This document shows positions 1-6,228 of a stretch of DNA of 6,573 nucleotides, piece by piece. Position numbers and translations under genes: made by a program. Within the stretch, counting starts at the first letter, position 1. Every line of letters begins with the position of its first letter. The notes under the pieces were generated by a model. That model made no database searches, was not told the origin of the DNA, and saw only the letters and a program-made list of their open reading frames with translations. The stretch covers positions 1 to 6,573 of the forward strand of contig CALCBQ010000230.1 in assembly GCA_937897215.1 (NCBI GenBank), read 5' to 3'. The DNA is from an uncultured Clostridia bacterium (GTDB lineage Bacteria > Bacillota > Clostridia > Oscillospirales > Acutalibacteraceae).

Positions 1-1
1 A

Positions 2-724
2 GGCGACGTACTCTTTATTGATGAAATTCATCGTCTTTCACGCGCGGTTGAAGAAGTACTTTATCCTGCTATGGAAGATAACGCCCTTGATATTATTATC
101 GGTAAAGGTCCATCAGCAAGAAGTATCCGTCTTGATTTGCCACGTTTTACACTTGTTGGTGCTACAACCCGTTCAGGTCAGCTTTCAGCACCACTTCGTG
201 ACAGATTTGGTATTCCTTTACGTCTTGAACTTTATACACCTGAAGAATTGGCTCAGATTGTTAAGCGTAGTGCAGGAATCCTTGATATTTATGCAGACGA
301 CGGTGGTGCACTTGAAATCGCATCACGCTCACGCGGTACACCTCGTATTGCTAACCGACTCTTAAAAAGAGCACGTGACTTTGCGCAAGTTATGAGTAAT
401 GGCGTAATCAGTGAAGATAACGCTAAAATTGCTCTTGGCAGAATGGAAATTGACGAAATCGGTCTTGATAATATTGACCGTCTAATGCTTACAACCATGA
501 TTCGTAACTTCAACGGTGGCCCTGTAGGACTTGAAACTCTTGCAGCCACAATCGGCGAAGAAGCAATTACAATTGAAGATGTTTATGAGCCATATTTGTT
601 GCAAATTGGTTTTCTTGAGAAAAAACCTCGTGGCAGAGTGGCAACACCTTTAGCTTATAAGCATTTGGGTTATAATATACCTGATACAAACAATAAAGCG
701 AATTCTCAAACTTCATTATTTTAA
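2..724 (+). CDS. ruvB: Holliday junction branch-migration ATPase RuvB, 5'-truncated
   Basis: RuvB is the hexameric AAA+ motor that, with RuvA, drives branch migration of Holliday junctions in recombinational repair. The reading frame is open from base 2, so the gene starts outside the window. About 240 residues remain of a family length near 335-345, and the missing N-terminal part should carry Walker A. In fragment numbering one sees Walker B with the DE pair at residues 7-8 (LFIDEIHRL), the sensor I stretch GATTRSG at 53-59, the arginine-finger loop LRDRFG at about 65-70, and the sensor II motif GTPRIANRLL at 112-121. The C-terminal winged-helix DNA-binding domain includes GGPVGLETLAATIGEE and ends near PRGRVATPLAYKHLG. 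A short polar tail follows. The stop is 12 bases before the glmM start, with the glmM ribosome binding site beginning inside the stop codon. ruvA is probably upstream, but this cannot be seen. Confidence 0.97.
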   Translation, partial: GDVLFIDEIHRLSRAVEEVLYPAMEDNALDIIIGKGPSARSIRLDLPRFTLVGATTRSGQLSAPLRDRFGIPLRLELYTPEELAQIVKRSAGILDIYADDGGALEIASRSRGTPRIANRLLKRARDFAQVMSNGVISEDNAKIALGRMEIDEIGLDNIDRLMLTTMIRNFNGGPVGLETLAATIGEEAITIEDVYEPYLLQIGFLEKKPRGRVATPLAYKHLGYNIPDTNNKANSQTSLF

Positions 725-736
725 GGGGAAATCAGA

Positions 737-2089
737 ATGGGCAGACTTTTTGGTACAGACGGCGCTCGTGGCGTTGCTAATACAGAGCTTACTTGTGAAT
801 TATCAATGCAAATCGGCAGAGCAGCTGCTATGGTATTAAGTAAAAACTTGAATGGTAGAAAACCAAAGGTTCTTATTGGTCTTGATACTCGTGCGTCTTC
901 ACAAATGCTTGAAAATGCAATTACAGCAGGTCTTTGTTCGGTTGGTGCTGATGTGTTGAAATTAGGTGTAGTGCCAACTCCTGCAGTTGCTTATCTTGTA
1001 AAAGAATATGGTTATGATGCAGGTATTATGATTTCTGCTTCCCACAACCCTTGTGAATATAACGGCATTAAGATTTTTCAGTCAAACGGTTACAAATTAC
1101 CTGATGAACTTGAAAATGAAATTGAAGCAATTATTCTTGATAATGCCATAGAAATTCCAACTCCAATTGGTGGTGGGGTAGGTAAAGCTAAAAGAAAATC
1201 AGATGCAATCAATGATTATATTGAGCATCTTCTTTCTGCTACAAATATGAGTTTTAAAGGATATAAAATTGCACTTGATTGTGCTAATGGCTCGTCAAGT
1301 GTTTCAGCAGAAGAAGTTTTCACTCGTCTTGGTGCAGAAGTAATAGTAATAAGCGATAAACCTGATGGTACAAATATCAATAAAGATTGTGGCTCAACAC
1401 ACCTTGAAAACTTGCAAAAGGTTGTAGTCGAAAATGGTTGCGATTTAGGTTTCGCTTTTGACGGTGATGCCGACAGAATGTTAGCAGTTGACCATACAGG
1501 CGCAGAAGTCGATGGCGACAAGTGTATTGCAGTTTGTGCAAAGCATATGAAACAACTTGGTAAACTAAAAAAGGATACTGCAGTTGTTACTGTTATGAGT
1601 AATATGGGCTTCTTCAAATTCTGTGAAGATAACGGAATTAAATGCGAAAAAACTAAAGTTGGCGACCGTTATGTGCTTGAAAATATGAGTGCAAACGGTT
1701 ACAGTATCGGTGGCGAGCAGTCAGGCCATATTATATTCCTCAAATACGCTACAACGGGCGACGGTCAACTTTCTGCTATTCAACTTTTAGCAGTTGTAAA
1801 AGATACAGGCAAAACTCTTAAAGAACTTGCAGACGAAATGGAAGTTTACCCACAGGTGCTTATAAATGTCCGTGTTTCGAAATTCGGTAAAGCACAATTC
1901 CCTAAAGATAAAGAAGTGCAGAACGCAATTAAAAAAGTTGAAGAAAAACTCGGTAATGATGGCAGAATCCTTGTTCGCGTATCAGGTACAGAGCCACTCA
2001 TTCGTGTAATGCTTGAAGGTAAAGATTATGATAAGATTTCAGAACTTGCTGAATCTGTCGCATTAGTAATTAAGGAAAGATTAGTATAA
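737..2089 (+). CDS. glmM: phosphoglucosamine mutase GlmM
   Basis: GlmM interconverts glucosamine-6-phosphate and glucosamine-1-phosphate in the cytoplasm, the step before GlmU makes UDP-GlcNAc for peptidoglycan. The protein has 450 residues, the normal family length, and all four domains of the alpha-D-phosphohexomutase fold are present. The N-terminus MGRLFGTDGARG is characteristic. The phosphoserine loop ISASHNP carries the catalytic Ser at 102. The Mg-binding loop DGDADR is at 242-247, the sugar-binding GGEQSGH at 325-331, and the phosphate-binding RVSGTEPLIRVM at 414-425. GEQSGH and the length favour GlmM over phosphomannomutase or phosphoglucomutase. The start at 737 fits the conserved N-terminus and lies 6 bases after a good ribosome binding site (AAGGGGAA, 723-730). 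The stop overlaps the next start as TAATG. Activation by Ser phosphorylation is a family property and is not shown here. The neighbour is ruvB rather than the cdaA-cdaR pair often seen beside glmM in Firmicutes. Confidence 0.97.
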   Translation: MGRLFGTDGARGVANTELTCELSMQIGRAAAMVLSKNLNGRKPKVLIGLDTRASSQMLENAITAGLCSVGADVLKLGVVPTPAVAYLVKEYGYDAGIMISASHNPCEYNGIKIFQSNGYKLPDELENEIEAIILDNAIEIPTPIGGGVGKAKRKSDAINDYIEHLLSATNMSFKGYKIALDCANGSSSVSAEEVFTRLGAEVIVISDKPDGTNINKDCGSTHLENLQKVVVENGCDLGFAFDGDADRMLAVDHTGAEVDGDKCIAVCAKHMKQLGKLKKDTAVVTVMSNMGFFKFCEDNGIKCEKTKVGDRYVLENMSANGYSIGGEQSGHIIFLKYATTGDGQLSAIQLLAVVKDTGKTLKELADEMEVYPQVLINVRVSKFGKAQFPKDKEVQNAIKKVEEKLGNDGRILVRVSGTEPLIRVMLEGKDYDKISELAESVALVIKERLV

Positions 2090-2955
2090 TGAGAGTTGCA
2101 GATAACTGGAAAGATTATGAACTTATAGATTGCTCTTGTGGCGAGCGTCTTGAAAGATGGGGTAACATTACTCTTATCCGTCCTGACCCACAAGTAATAT
2201 GGAAAACAGAAAAGAAAAATCCACTCTGGCGCAAAGCAGATGCAATCTATCATCGTTCAAATTCAGGTGGTGGTCAGTGGGAAATCAGAAATAAAATTCC
2301 TGATTTCTGGACAATAGGCTATCGTGATTTAACATTTAATATTAAAACAATGGGATTTAAGCATACAGGTCTTTTCCCTGAACAGGCAACAAACTGGGAC
2401 AAGGTTGAAGAAGTCATTAAAAATGCAAATCGTGAAGTTAAAGTCCTCAACTTGTTTGCTTATACAGGCGGTGCTACAATCTCTGCACTTAAAGCAGGGG
2501 CTAGTGTGTGTCACGTTGATGCATCAAAGGGTATGACACTCTGGGCAAAAGAAAATGCAGTTTCTTCAGGTGTTGCCGATAAACAGGTGCGTTGGATTGT
2601 TGATGATTGTATTAAATTTGTTCAGCGTGAAATCCGTCGTGGTAATAAATATGATATTATCATTATGGACCCACCATCTTATGGCAGAGGACCTGGTGGC
2701 GAAGTCTGGAAACTTGAAAACGAAGTTTATGGATTTGTTGAACTTTGCAGTCAGGTGTTAAGTGATGACCCACTTATGGTACTTATAAATTCATATACAA
2801 CAGGACTTAGTCCATCAGTTATGGAATACATTTTAGGCGCAGTTGTAAAAACCAAGTTTGGAGGTCAGGTAACAGGTAGCGAAATCGGACTTCGTGCTAC
2901 TGAAAACGGACTTATACTTCCTTGTGGTGCAAGTGCGATTTGGAGTAAAGAATGA
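2089..2955 (+). CDS. class I SAM-dependent methyltransferase, RlmI/RlmK-like (COG1092 type)
   Basis: This is a 288-residue putative RNA methyltransferase with a Rossmann-type SAM-binding core. Visible motifs are motif I VLNLFAYTGGAT (119-130), the acidic end of strand 2 in VDAS (143-146), an acidic VDD (171-173) probably contacting the adenine, and motif IV DPPSYGRGPGGEVWKLE (194-210). The NLFAYTGG plus DPPSYGRG pattern is typical of proteins annotated as 23S rRNA m5C/m7G methyltransferases related to RlmI and RlmK. Residues 1-115 form a short region with many aromatic and charged residues (WKTEKKNPLWRKA, FKHTGLFPEQ). I see no clear PUA RNA-binding domain of the kind found in full-length RlmI (about 400 residues). 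The substrate and modified base therefore cannot be named. The gene is tightly coupled on both sides: its ATG overlaps the glmM stop (TAATG) and its stop overlaps the ecfA1 start (ATGA). A ribosome binding site, AAGGAAAGA (2072-2080), precedes the start. Confidence 0.88.
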   Translation: MRVADNWKDYELIDCSCGERLERWGNITLIRPDPQVIWKTEKKNPLWRKADAIYHRSNSGGGQWEIRNKIPDFWTIGYRDLTFNIKTMGFKHTGLFPEQATNWDKVEEVIKNANREVKVLNLFAYTGGATISALKAGASVCHVDASKGMTLWAKENAVSSGVADKQVRWIVDDCIKFVQREIRRGNKYDIIIMDPPSYGRGPGGEVWKLENEVYGFVELCSQVLSDDPLMVLINSYTTGLSPSVMEYILGAVVKTKFGGQVTGSEIGLRATENGLILPCGASAIWSKE

Positions 2956-3803
2956 GTATTATAGAATTTCAAAATGTAACATTTCGCTACGAAAGTGATG
3001 ATGAAGGTGTTGTTTTAGCCCCTGCAGTTAAAGATTTTTCTCTTAAAATCAATGAGGGCGAATTCATAGCAATCCTTGGTCATAACGGTTCGGGTAAAAG
3101 CACTCTTGCAAAACTTGCCAACGGACTTTTAATTCCCGAAAACGGCGATGTAATCGTAAACGGAATGAATACAAAAAACGAAGATGACGATATAAATATA
3201 AAACAGACGGTTGGTGTGGTTTTTCAGAATCCCGATAATCAGATTGTTGCAACTATTGTTGAAGAAGATGTTGCGTTTGGTCCTGAAAATCTTGGCATAG
3301 AGCCTGGGGAAATCCGTCGCAGAGTTGACGAATCATTAAAAATCGTGGGAATGTATAAATACAGAAATCACGAACCACATAAACTTTCCGGCGGTCAGAA
3401 ACAACGCGTTGCTATTGCGGGAATTATCGCTATGGAACCTCGTTGTGTAATTCTTGACGAGCCAACTGCTATGCTTGACCCTGAGGGCAGACGAGATGTA
3501 ATGAATGCTATTAAACGACTTAACAAAGAGTTGGGAATTACAATCGTTTACATCACTCATTATATGGAAGAAGCAGTTGAGGCAGACAGAATTGTTGTTA
3601 TGGATGACAGTCGACTTATTATGGATGGTACACCAAAAGAGGTGTTTGCAGATACAGAAAAAATCCGTAGCATCGGCCTTGATGTGCCACAAACTTGTCA
3701 ACTTGCAAAAATGCTTAAAGATAACGGAATTAACTTGAAAAACGATTTGTTAAGTATTGACGAATTAGTAGAAAATATAGATGATTTATTGAAAGGTCAG
3801 TAA
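2952..3803 (+). CDS. ecfA1: ECF transporter ATPase subunit EcfA1
   Basis: This is one of the two cytoplasmic ATPases of a group II energy-coupling-factor transporter. It works with EcfA2 and EcfT to power interchangeable S-components that import vitamins or metal ions. The protein has 283 residues, normal for the family. Motifs are Walker A GHNGSGKST (43-51), Q-loop FQNPDNQ (91-97), signature LSGGQKQR (145-152), Walker B CVILDEP with catalytic Glu 170, the D-loop around MLDPEGR, and the switch His 203 (ITHYMEEA). FQNPDNQIVATIVEEDVAFGPENLG is the classic EcfA/CbiO block that separates these ATPases from other ABC proteins. First position in the gene order and the Q-loop FQNPDNQ fit EcfA1; the partner has FQYPEYQLFE. 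The start is set by ATGA overlap with the methyltransferase gene and by GGAG at 2942-2945. A charged insertion (about residues 14-22, ESDDEGVV) follows the A-loop FRY. No S-component gene is present in the window, so the substrates are unknown. Confidence 0.96.
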   Translation: MSIIEFQNVTFRYESDDEGVVLAPAVKDFSLKINEGEFIAILGHNGSGKSTLAKLANGLLIPENGDVIVNGMNTKNEDDDINIKQTVGVVFQNPDNQIVATIVEEDVAFGPENLGIEPGEIRRRVDESLKIVGMYKYRNHEPHKLSGGQKQRVAIAGIIAMEPRCVILDEPTAMLDPEGRRDVMNAIKRLNKELGITIVYITHYMEEAVEADRIVVMDDSRLIMDGTPKEVFADTEKIRSIGLDVPQTCQLAKMLKDNGINLKNDLLSIDELVENIDDLLKGQ

Positions 3804-3806
3804 AAA

Positions 3807-4670
3807 ATGTCCCACCTTAAAACAGAAAATTTAACATTTACCTACGGTGAGGGCACTCCTTTCAAAATCACCGCACTCGACAATGTAAATATAGATATCA
3901 AGAAGGGCGAATTTGTGGCGATTATCGGTCATACAGGCTCTGGTAAAAGCACACTCGTTCAACACCTTAACGGACTTCTTAAAGCATCAAGCGGTAGCGT
4001 GTTACTTGATGACAAAAATATTCACGAGAATAAACAAACTCTTTTTGATGCCCGTTTTCGTGTAGGACTTTGCTTTCAATACCCTGAATATCAACTTTTT
4101 GAAGAAACTGTTTATAAAGATATTGCTTTTGGCCCTACTAATATGGGACTTCCAAAGAGTGAAATTGATGAAAGAGTAAGAAATGCCGCGAAGTATGTAG
4201 GTATTCCTGATAGTATGCTCTCAAAATCTCCATTTGATTTATCCGGTGGCGAAAAAAGACGCGTTGCAATTGCAGGCGTTATTTCAATGGAGCCTGAAAT
4301 CCTTATTCTTGATGAGCCCACAAGCGGTCTTGACCCAATGGGTCGCGAGCACATTCTTGAACTCGTTAAAAACTACCGTGAACAAACAGGTAAAACTGTT
4401 GTAATCGTTTCTCACAGTATGGATGACGTTGCTCGTTTTGCTACAAAAGTAATTGTTATGAATGACGCGAAAGTTGAAATGACAGGTACGGTTGACGAAG
4501 TGTTTGAAAAATCATCTCGTCTTCGTGAAATCGGACTTTCAGTACCACAAATTACAGAGATTTTTATAAAACTTCGCGAAAAAGGCTACAATGTCAGCGA
4601 GAAAATATATACGGTGGAGCAAGGCTACCTTGAACTCAAAAAACTGTTTGAGGGGAGTGTGGCGAAATGA
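3807..4670 (+). CDS. ecfA2: ECF transporter ATPase subunit EcfA2
   Basis: This is the second ATPase of the ECF module and pairs with EcfA1 as a heterodimer beneath EcfT. It has 287 residues. Motifs are Walker A GHTGSGKST (41-49), Q-loop FQYPEYQLFEETVYKDIAFGP (from 90), signature LSGGEKRRVA (145-154), Walker B ILILDEP with catalytic Glu 170, D-loop SGLDPMGR, and switch His 203 (VSHSMDD). The FQYPEYQLFE and LSGGEKRR variants are characteristic of EcfA2 as opposed to EcfA1. Both ATP sites of the heterodimer therefore look intact, since both subunits keep Walker A, LSGG, Glu and His. The gene starts 3 bases after the ecfA1 stop and uses a ribosome binding site (GAAAGG, 3791-3796) inside the end of ecfA1. 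Its stop overlaps the ecfT start as ATGA. The two ATPases look like products of an ancient duplication, as is general for the family. Confidence 0.96.
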   Translation: MSHLKTENLTFTYGEGTPFKITALDNVNIDIKKGEFVAIIGHTGSGKSTLVQHLNGLLKASSGSVLLDDKNIHENKQTLFDARFRVGLCFQYPEYQLFEETVYKDIAFGPTNMGLPKSEIDERVRNAAKYVGIPDSMLSKSPFDLSGGEKRRVAIAGVISMEPEILILDEPTSGLDPMGREHILELVKNYREQTGKTVVIVSHSMDDVARFATKVIVMNDAKVEMTGTVDEVFEKSSRLREIGLSVPQITEIFIKLREKGYNVSEKIYTVEQGYLELKKLFEGSVAK

Positions 4671-5509
4671 TTAAAGATATTACACTTGGTCAGTATTTCC
4701 CTATGGGGTCAGTGATTCACAAACTTGACCCAAGAACAAAACTCCTTCTTTCAGTTGTCTATATTGTAATGGTTTTTGTTTCAAACAACTTTATTTCGCT
4801 TTTCTTCTGTCTTTTTGTAGGTGTGGGTGTAATTGCACTTTCTAAAATCCCTGTAAAGACAGTAGTAAAAGGACTAAAACCCATATTCCTTATTGTTATA
4901 ATCACATCTGTTTTGCAGATTGCTTATGTAAAAACAGGTATAATACTTGTAGATTTCTGGAAAATTCAGATTACAAGTGGTGGCGTGCTTACAGCCATAT
5001 TTATGGCGCTCAGAATATCACTTCTTATTGTAATGAGTACAATGCTTACTTATACAACAAGCCCTACTTCGCTTACAAACGGACTTGACCGTATTTTTGC
5101 ACCATTCAAGAAAATAGGACTGGATTTTCATACAGTTACAATGATAATGACTATCGCACTCCGTTTTATACCAACTCTTATTGAAGAAGTTGATAAAATA
5201 ATGAGCGCACAAAAAAGCCGTGGTGCAAATTTTGAACAGGGCAGTCTTATGAAACGTGCAAAGGCACTTATTCCTTTGTTTATTCCTTTACTTTTCAACT
5301 CTATAAGACGAGCTTATGAACTTGCAAACGCTATGACTTGCCGTTGTTATAATGGCGGTAAAGGCAAAACAACTATGAACGCACTTAAATTTTCAAGCCG
5401 CGATTATACTGCAATTATCGGAATAGCGGTTTTAATCGGTGCAGTAATAACTCTTAATATTTTCTGTGGTGAATACAATGCGGAATTTACTTTTAACCTT
5501 GCGATATAA
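4667..5509 (+). CDS. ecfT: ECF transporter transmembrane coupling subunit EcfT
   Basis: EcfT is the membrane scaffold that links the EcfA1/EcfA2 ATPases to exchangeable substrate-binding S-components. The protein has 280 residues. It opens with the family pattern GQYFPMGSVIHKLDPRTKLL (8-27). Hydrophobic segments lie at about 27-59 (probably two helices), 71-88, 107-128, 157-170 and 245-267. The long cytosolic coupling-helix region contains the first ATPase-contact motif AQKSRG (181-186) and a second motif at about 222-228, AMTCRCY, followed by NGGKGKT. The second motif is usually written A-R-G or A-R-C in this family, so the Thr-Cys before Arg is unusual. The start is fixed by ATGA overlap with ecfA2 and a strong AGGGGAG at 4651-4657. 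The 3' end overlaps truA by about 32 bases. The order A1-A2-T-truA is the common Firmicutes arrangement. The transported substrates cannot be told from EcfT because it serves several S-components. Confidence 0.95.
   Translation: MIKDITLGQYFPMGSVIHKLDPRTKLLLSVVYIVMVFVSNNFISLFFCLFVGVGVIALSKIPVKTVVKGLKPIFLIVIITSVLQIAYVKTGIILVDFWKIQITSGGVLTAIFMALRISLLIVMSTMLTYTTSPTSLTNGLDRIFAPFKKIGLDFHTVTMIMTIALRFIPTLIEEVDKIMSAQKSRGANFEQGSLMKRAKALIPLFIPLLFNSIRRAYELANAMTCRCYNGGKGKTTMNALKFSSRDYTAIIGIAVLIGAVITLNIFCGEYNAEFTFNLAI
5468..5472 (+). promoter_or_regulatory. Ribosome binding site of truA, GGTGA, within ecfT
   Basis: GGTGA matches the 3' part of the full Shine-Dalgarno AGGAGGTGAT and lies 5 bases before the ATG at 5478. 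It decides the start: the in-frame GTG codons at 5466 and 5469 overlap this site, so they are unlikely to be the real start. The same 11-base stretch, TGTGGTGAATA, recurs before the next gene at 6215-6225. Confidence 0.6.
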
Positions 5510-6212
5510 CGGTACAGAATTCCACGGTTGGCAAGTCCAACCAAATGGGAATACCATTCAGCAAGAACTCTGCAACGCTTTTAAGCGATTAAGTGGAAAT
5601 GACGAAAATATAATAGGGTGCAGTCGCACAGATTCGGGTGTTCATGCCAATATGTTCTGTTGCAATGTAAGAACGGAGTGTAGTGTAAGTGTAGAAAAAA
5701 TTCCCGATGCACTTAATTTCTATCTTCCACCTCAAATTGCAGTTTATGATTGTAAAGAGGTTGATTACAATTTTCACGCTCGTTATGATTGCAAGGGCAA
5801 AGAGTATGTCTATTTAATATATAATGGTAAATACCGTAATCCTTTCTATGAAAACAAAGCAATGTTTTACCCTTATGAATTAGATGCAGAAATGCTTGAT
5901 AATGAGGCAAAATCATTTATAGGCGTTCACGATTTCTCTGCTTTTTGTAGCGCTGGTAGTGAAGTTGAGGATAAAGTCCGTGAAATTTATGATTGTTCTG
6001 TAAAACGAAACGGAGATTTAATTGAAATCAAAGTCAGTGGTAACGGTTTCCTTTACAATATGGTTCGAATCATTGTGGGTACTCTTCTTGATATTCAAAA
6101 AGGCAAAATTGAAAAGGGTAGTATCGAAAAAATAATTGCAAGTTGTAATCGTGAAAATGCGGGAGTAACCGCAGAACCGCAGGGCTTGTATCTTAATAAA
6201 GTTTTCTATTGA
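5478..6212 (+). CDS. truA: tRNA pseudouridine(38-40) synthase TruA
   Basis: TruA converts uridine to pseudouridine at positions 38-40 in the anticodon stem-loop of many tRNAs. With the ATG at 5478 the protein has 244 residues, the normal family length, and begins MRNLLLTLRYNGTEFHGWQVQ, which matches the usual TruA N-terminus. A longer reading from GTG at 5466 adds only MVNT and would remove the ribosome binding site, so I prefer 5478. Motifs include the catalytic loop GCSRTDSGVHA with the nucleophilic Asp 52, NFHARYDCKGKEYVY (99-112) with the conserved Tyr of the KEY segment, the HDFSAF stretch (151-156), NGFLYNMVRIIVGTLL (189-204) and the terminal TAEPQGLYL (231-239). There is no truncation. 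It is the last member of the conserved ecfA1-ecfA2-ecfT-truA block and overlaps ecfT by about 32 bases, so coupled translation is likely. Confidence 0.95.
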   Translation: MRNLLLTLRYNGTEFHGWQVQPNGNTIQQELCNAFKRLSGNDENIIGCSRTDSGVHANMFCCNVRTECSVSVEKIPDALNFYLPPQIAVYDCKEVDYNFHARYDCKGKEYVYLIYNGKYRNPFYENKAMFYPYELDAEMLDNEAKSFIGVHDFSAFCSAGSEVEDKVREIYDCSVKRNGDLIEIKVSGNGFLYNMVRIIVGTLLDIQKGKIEKGSIEKIIASCNRENAGVTAEPQGLYLNKVFY

Positions 6213-6217
6213 TGTGT

Positions 6218-6222
6218 GGTGA
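6218..6222 (+). promoter_or_regulatory. Ribosome binding site of the last gene, GGTGA
   Basis: GGTGA lies 6 bases before the ATG at 6229, in the 16-base gap after truA. It sits in the same TGTGGTGAATA context as the truA site. An in-frame TGA at 6220-6222 excludes any start further upstream, so 6229 is the first possible start. Confidence 0.6.
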
Positions 6223-6228
6223 ATATAT

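Noticed and set aside
18..365. Alternative + frame of 115 codons overlapping ruvB
   Set aside because: The RuvB frame shows the full series of AAA+ motifs through this region. The alternative product is low-complexity (His/Val/Leu-rich).
671..676. Perfect TATAAT as a possible glmM promoter inside the end of ruvB
   Set aside because: At 17-base spacing the -35 position reads CTTTAG, a poor match to TTGACA, and there is no extended -10 TG. AT-rich coding sequence yields such hexamers by chance.
1216..1617. Antisense open frame of 133 codons opposite glmM
   Set aside because: It covers the GlmM metal-binding region on the opposite strand. The Ser/Pro-rich translation shows no family pattern and there is no ribosome binding site of note.
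3336..3701. Antisense open frame of 121 codons opposite ecfA1
   Set aside because: It lies wholly within a well-supported ABC ATPase gene, its product has no recognisable domain, and it is rich in Cys/His/Phe as expected of a shadow frame.
4939..4944. TATAAT inside ecfT as an internal promoter
   Set aside because: The nearest TTGCAG (4913-4918) is 20 bases away, too far, and the stretch is normal EcfT coding sequence.
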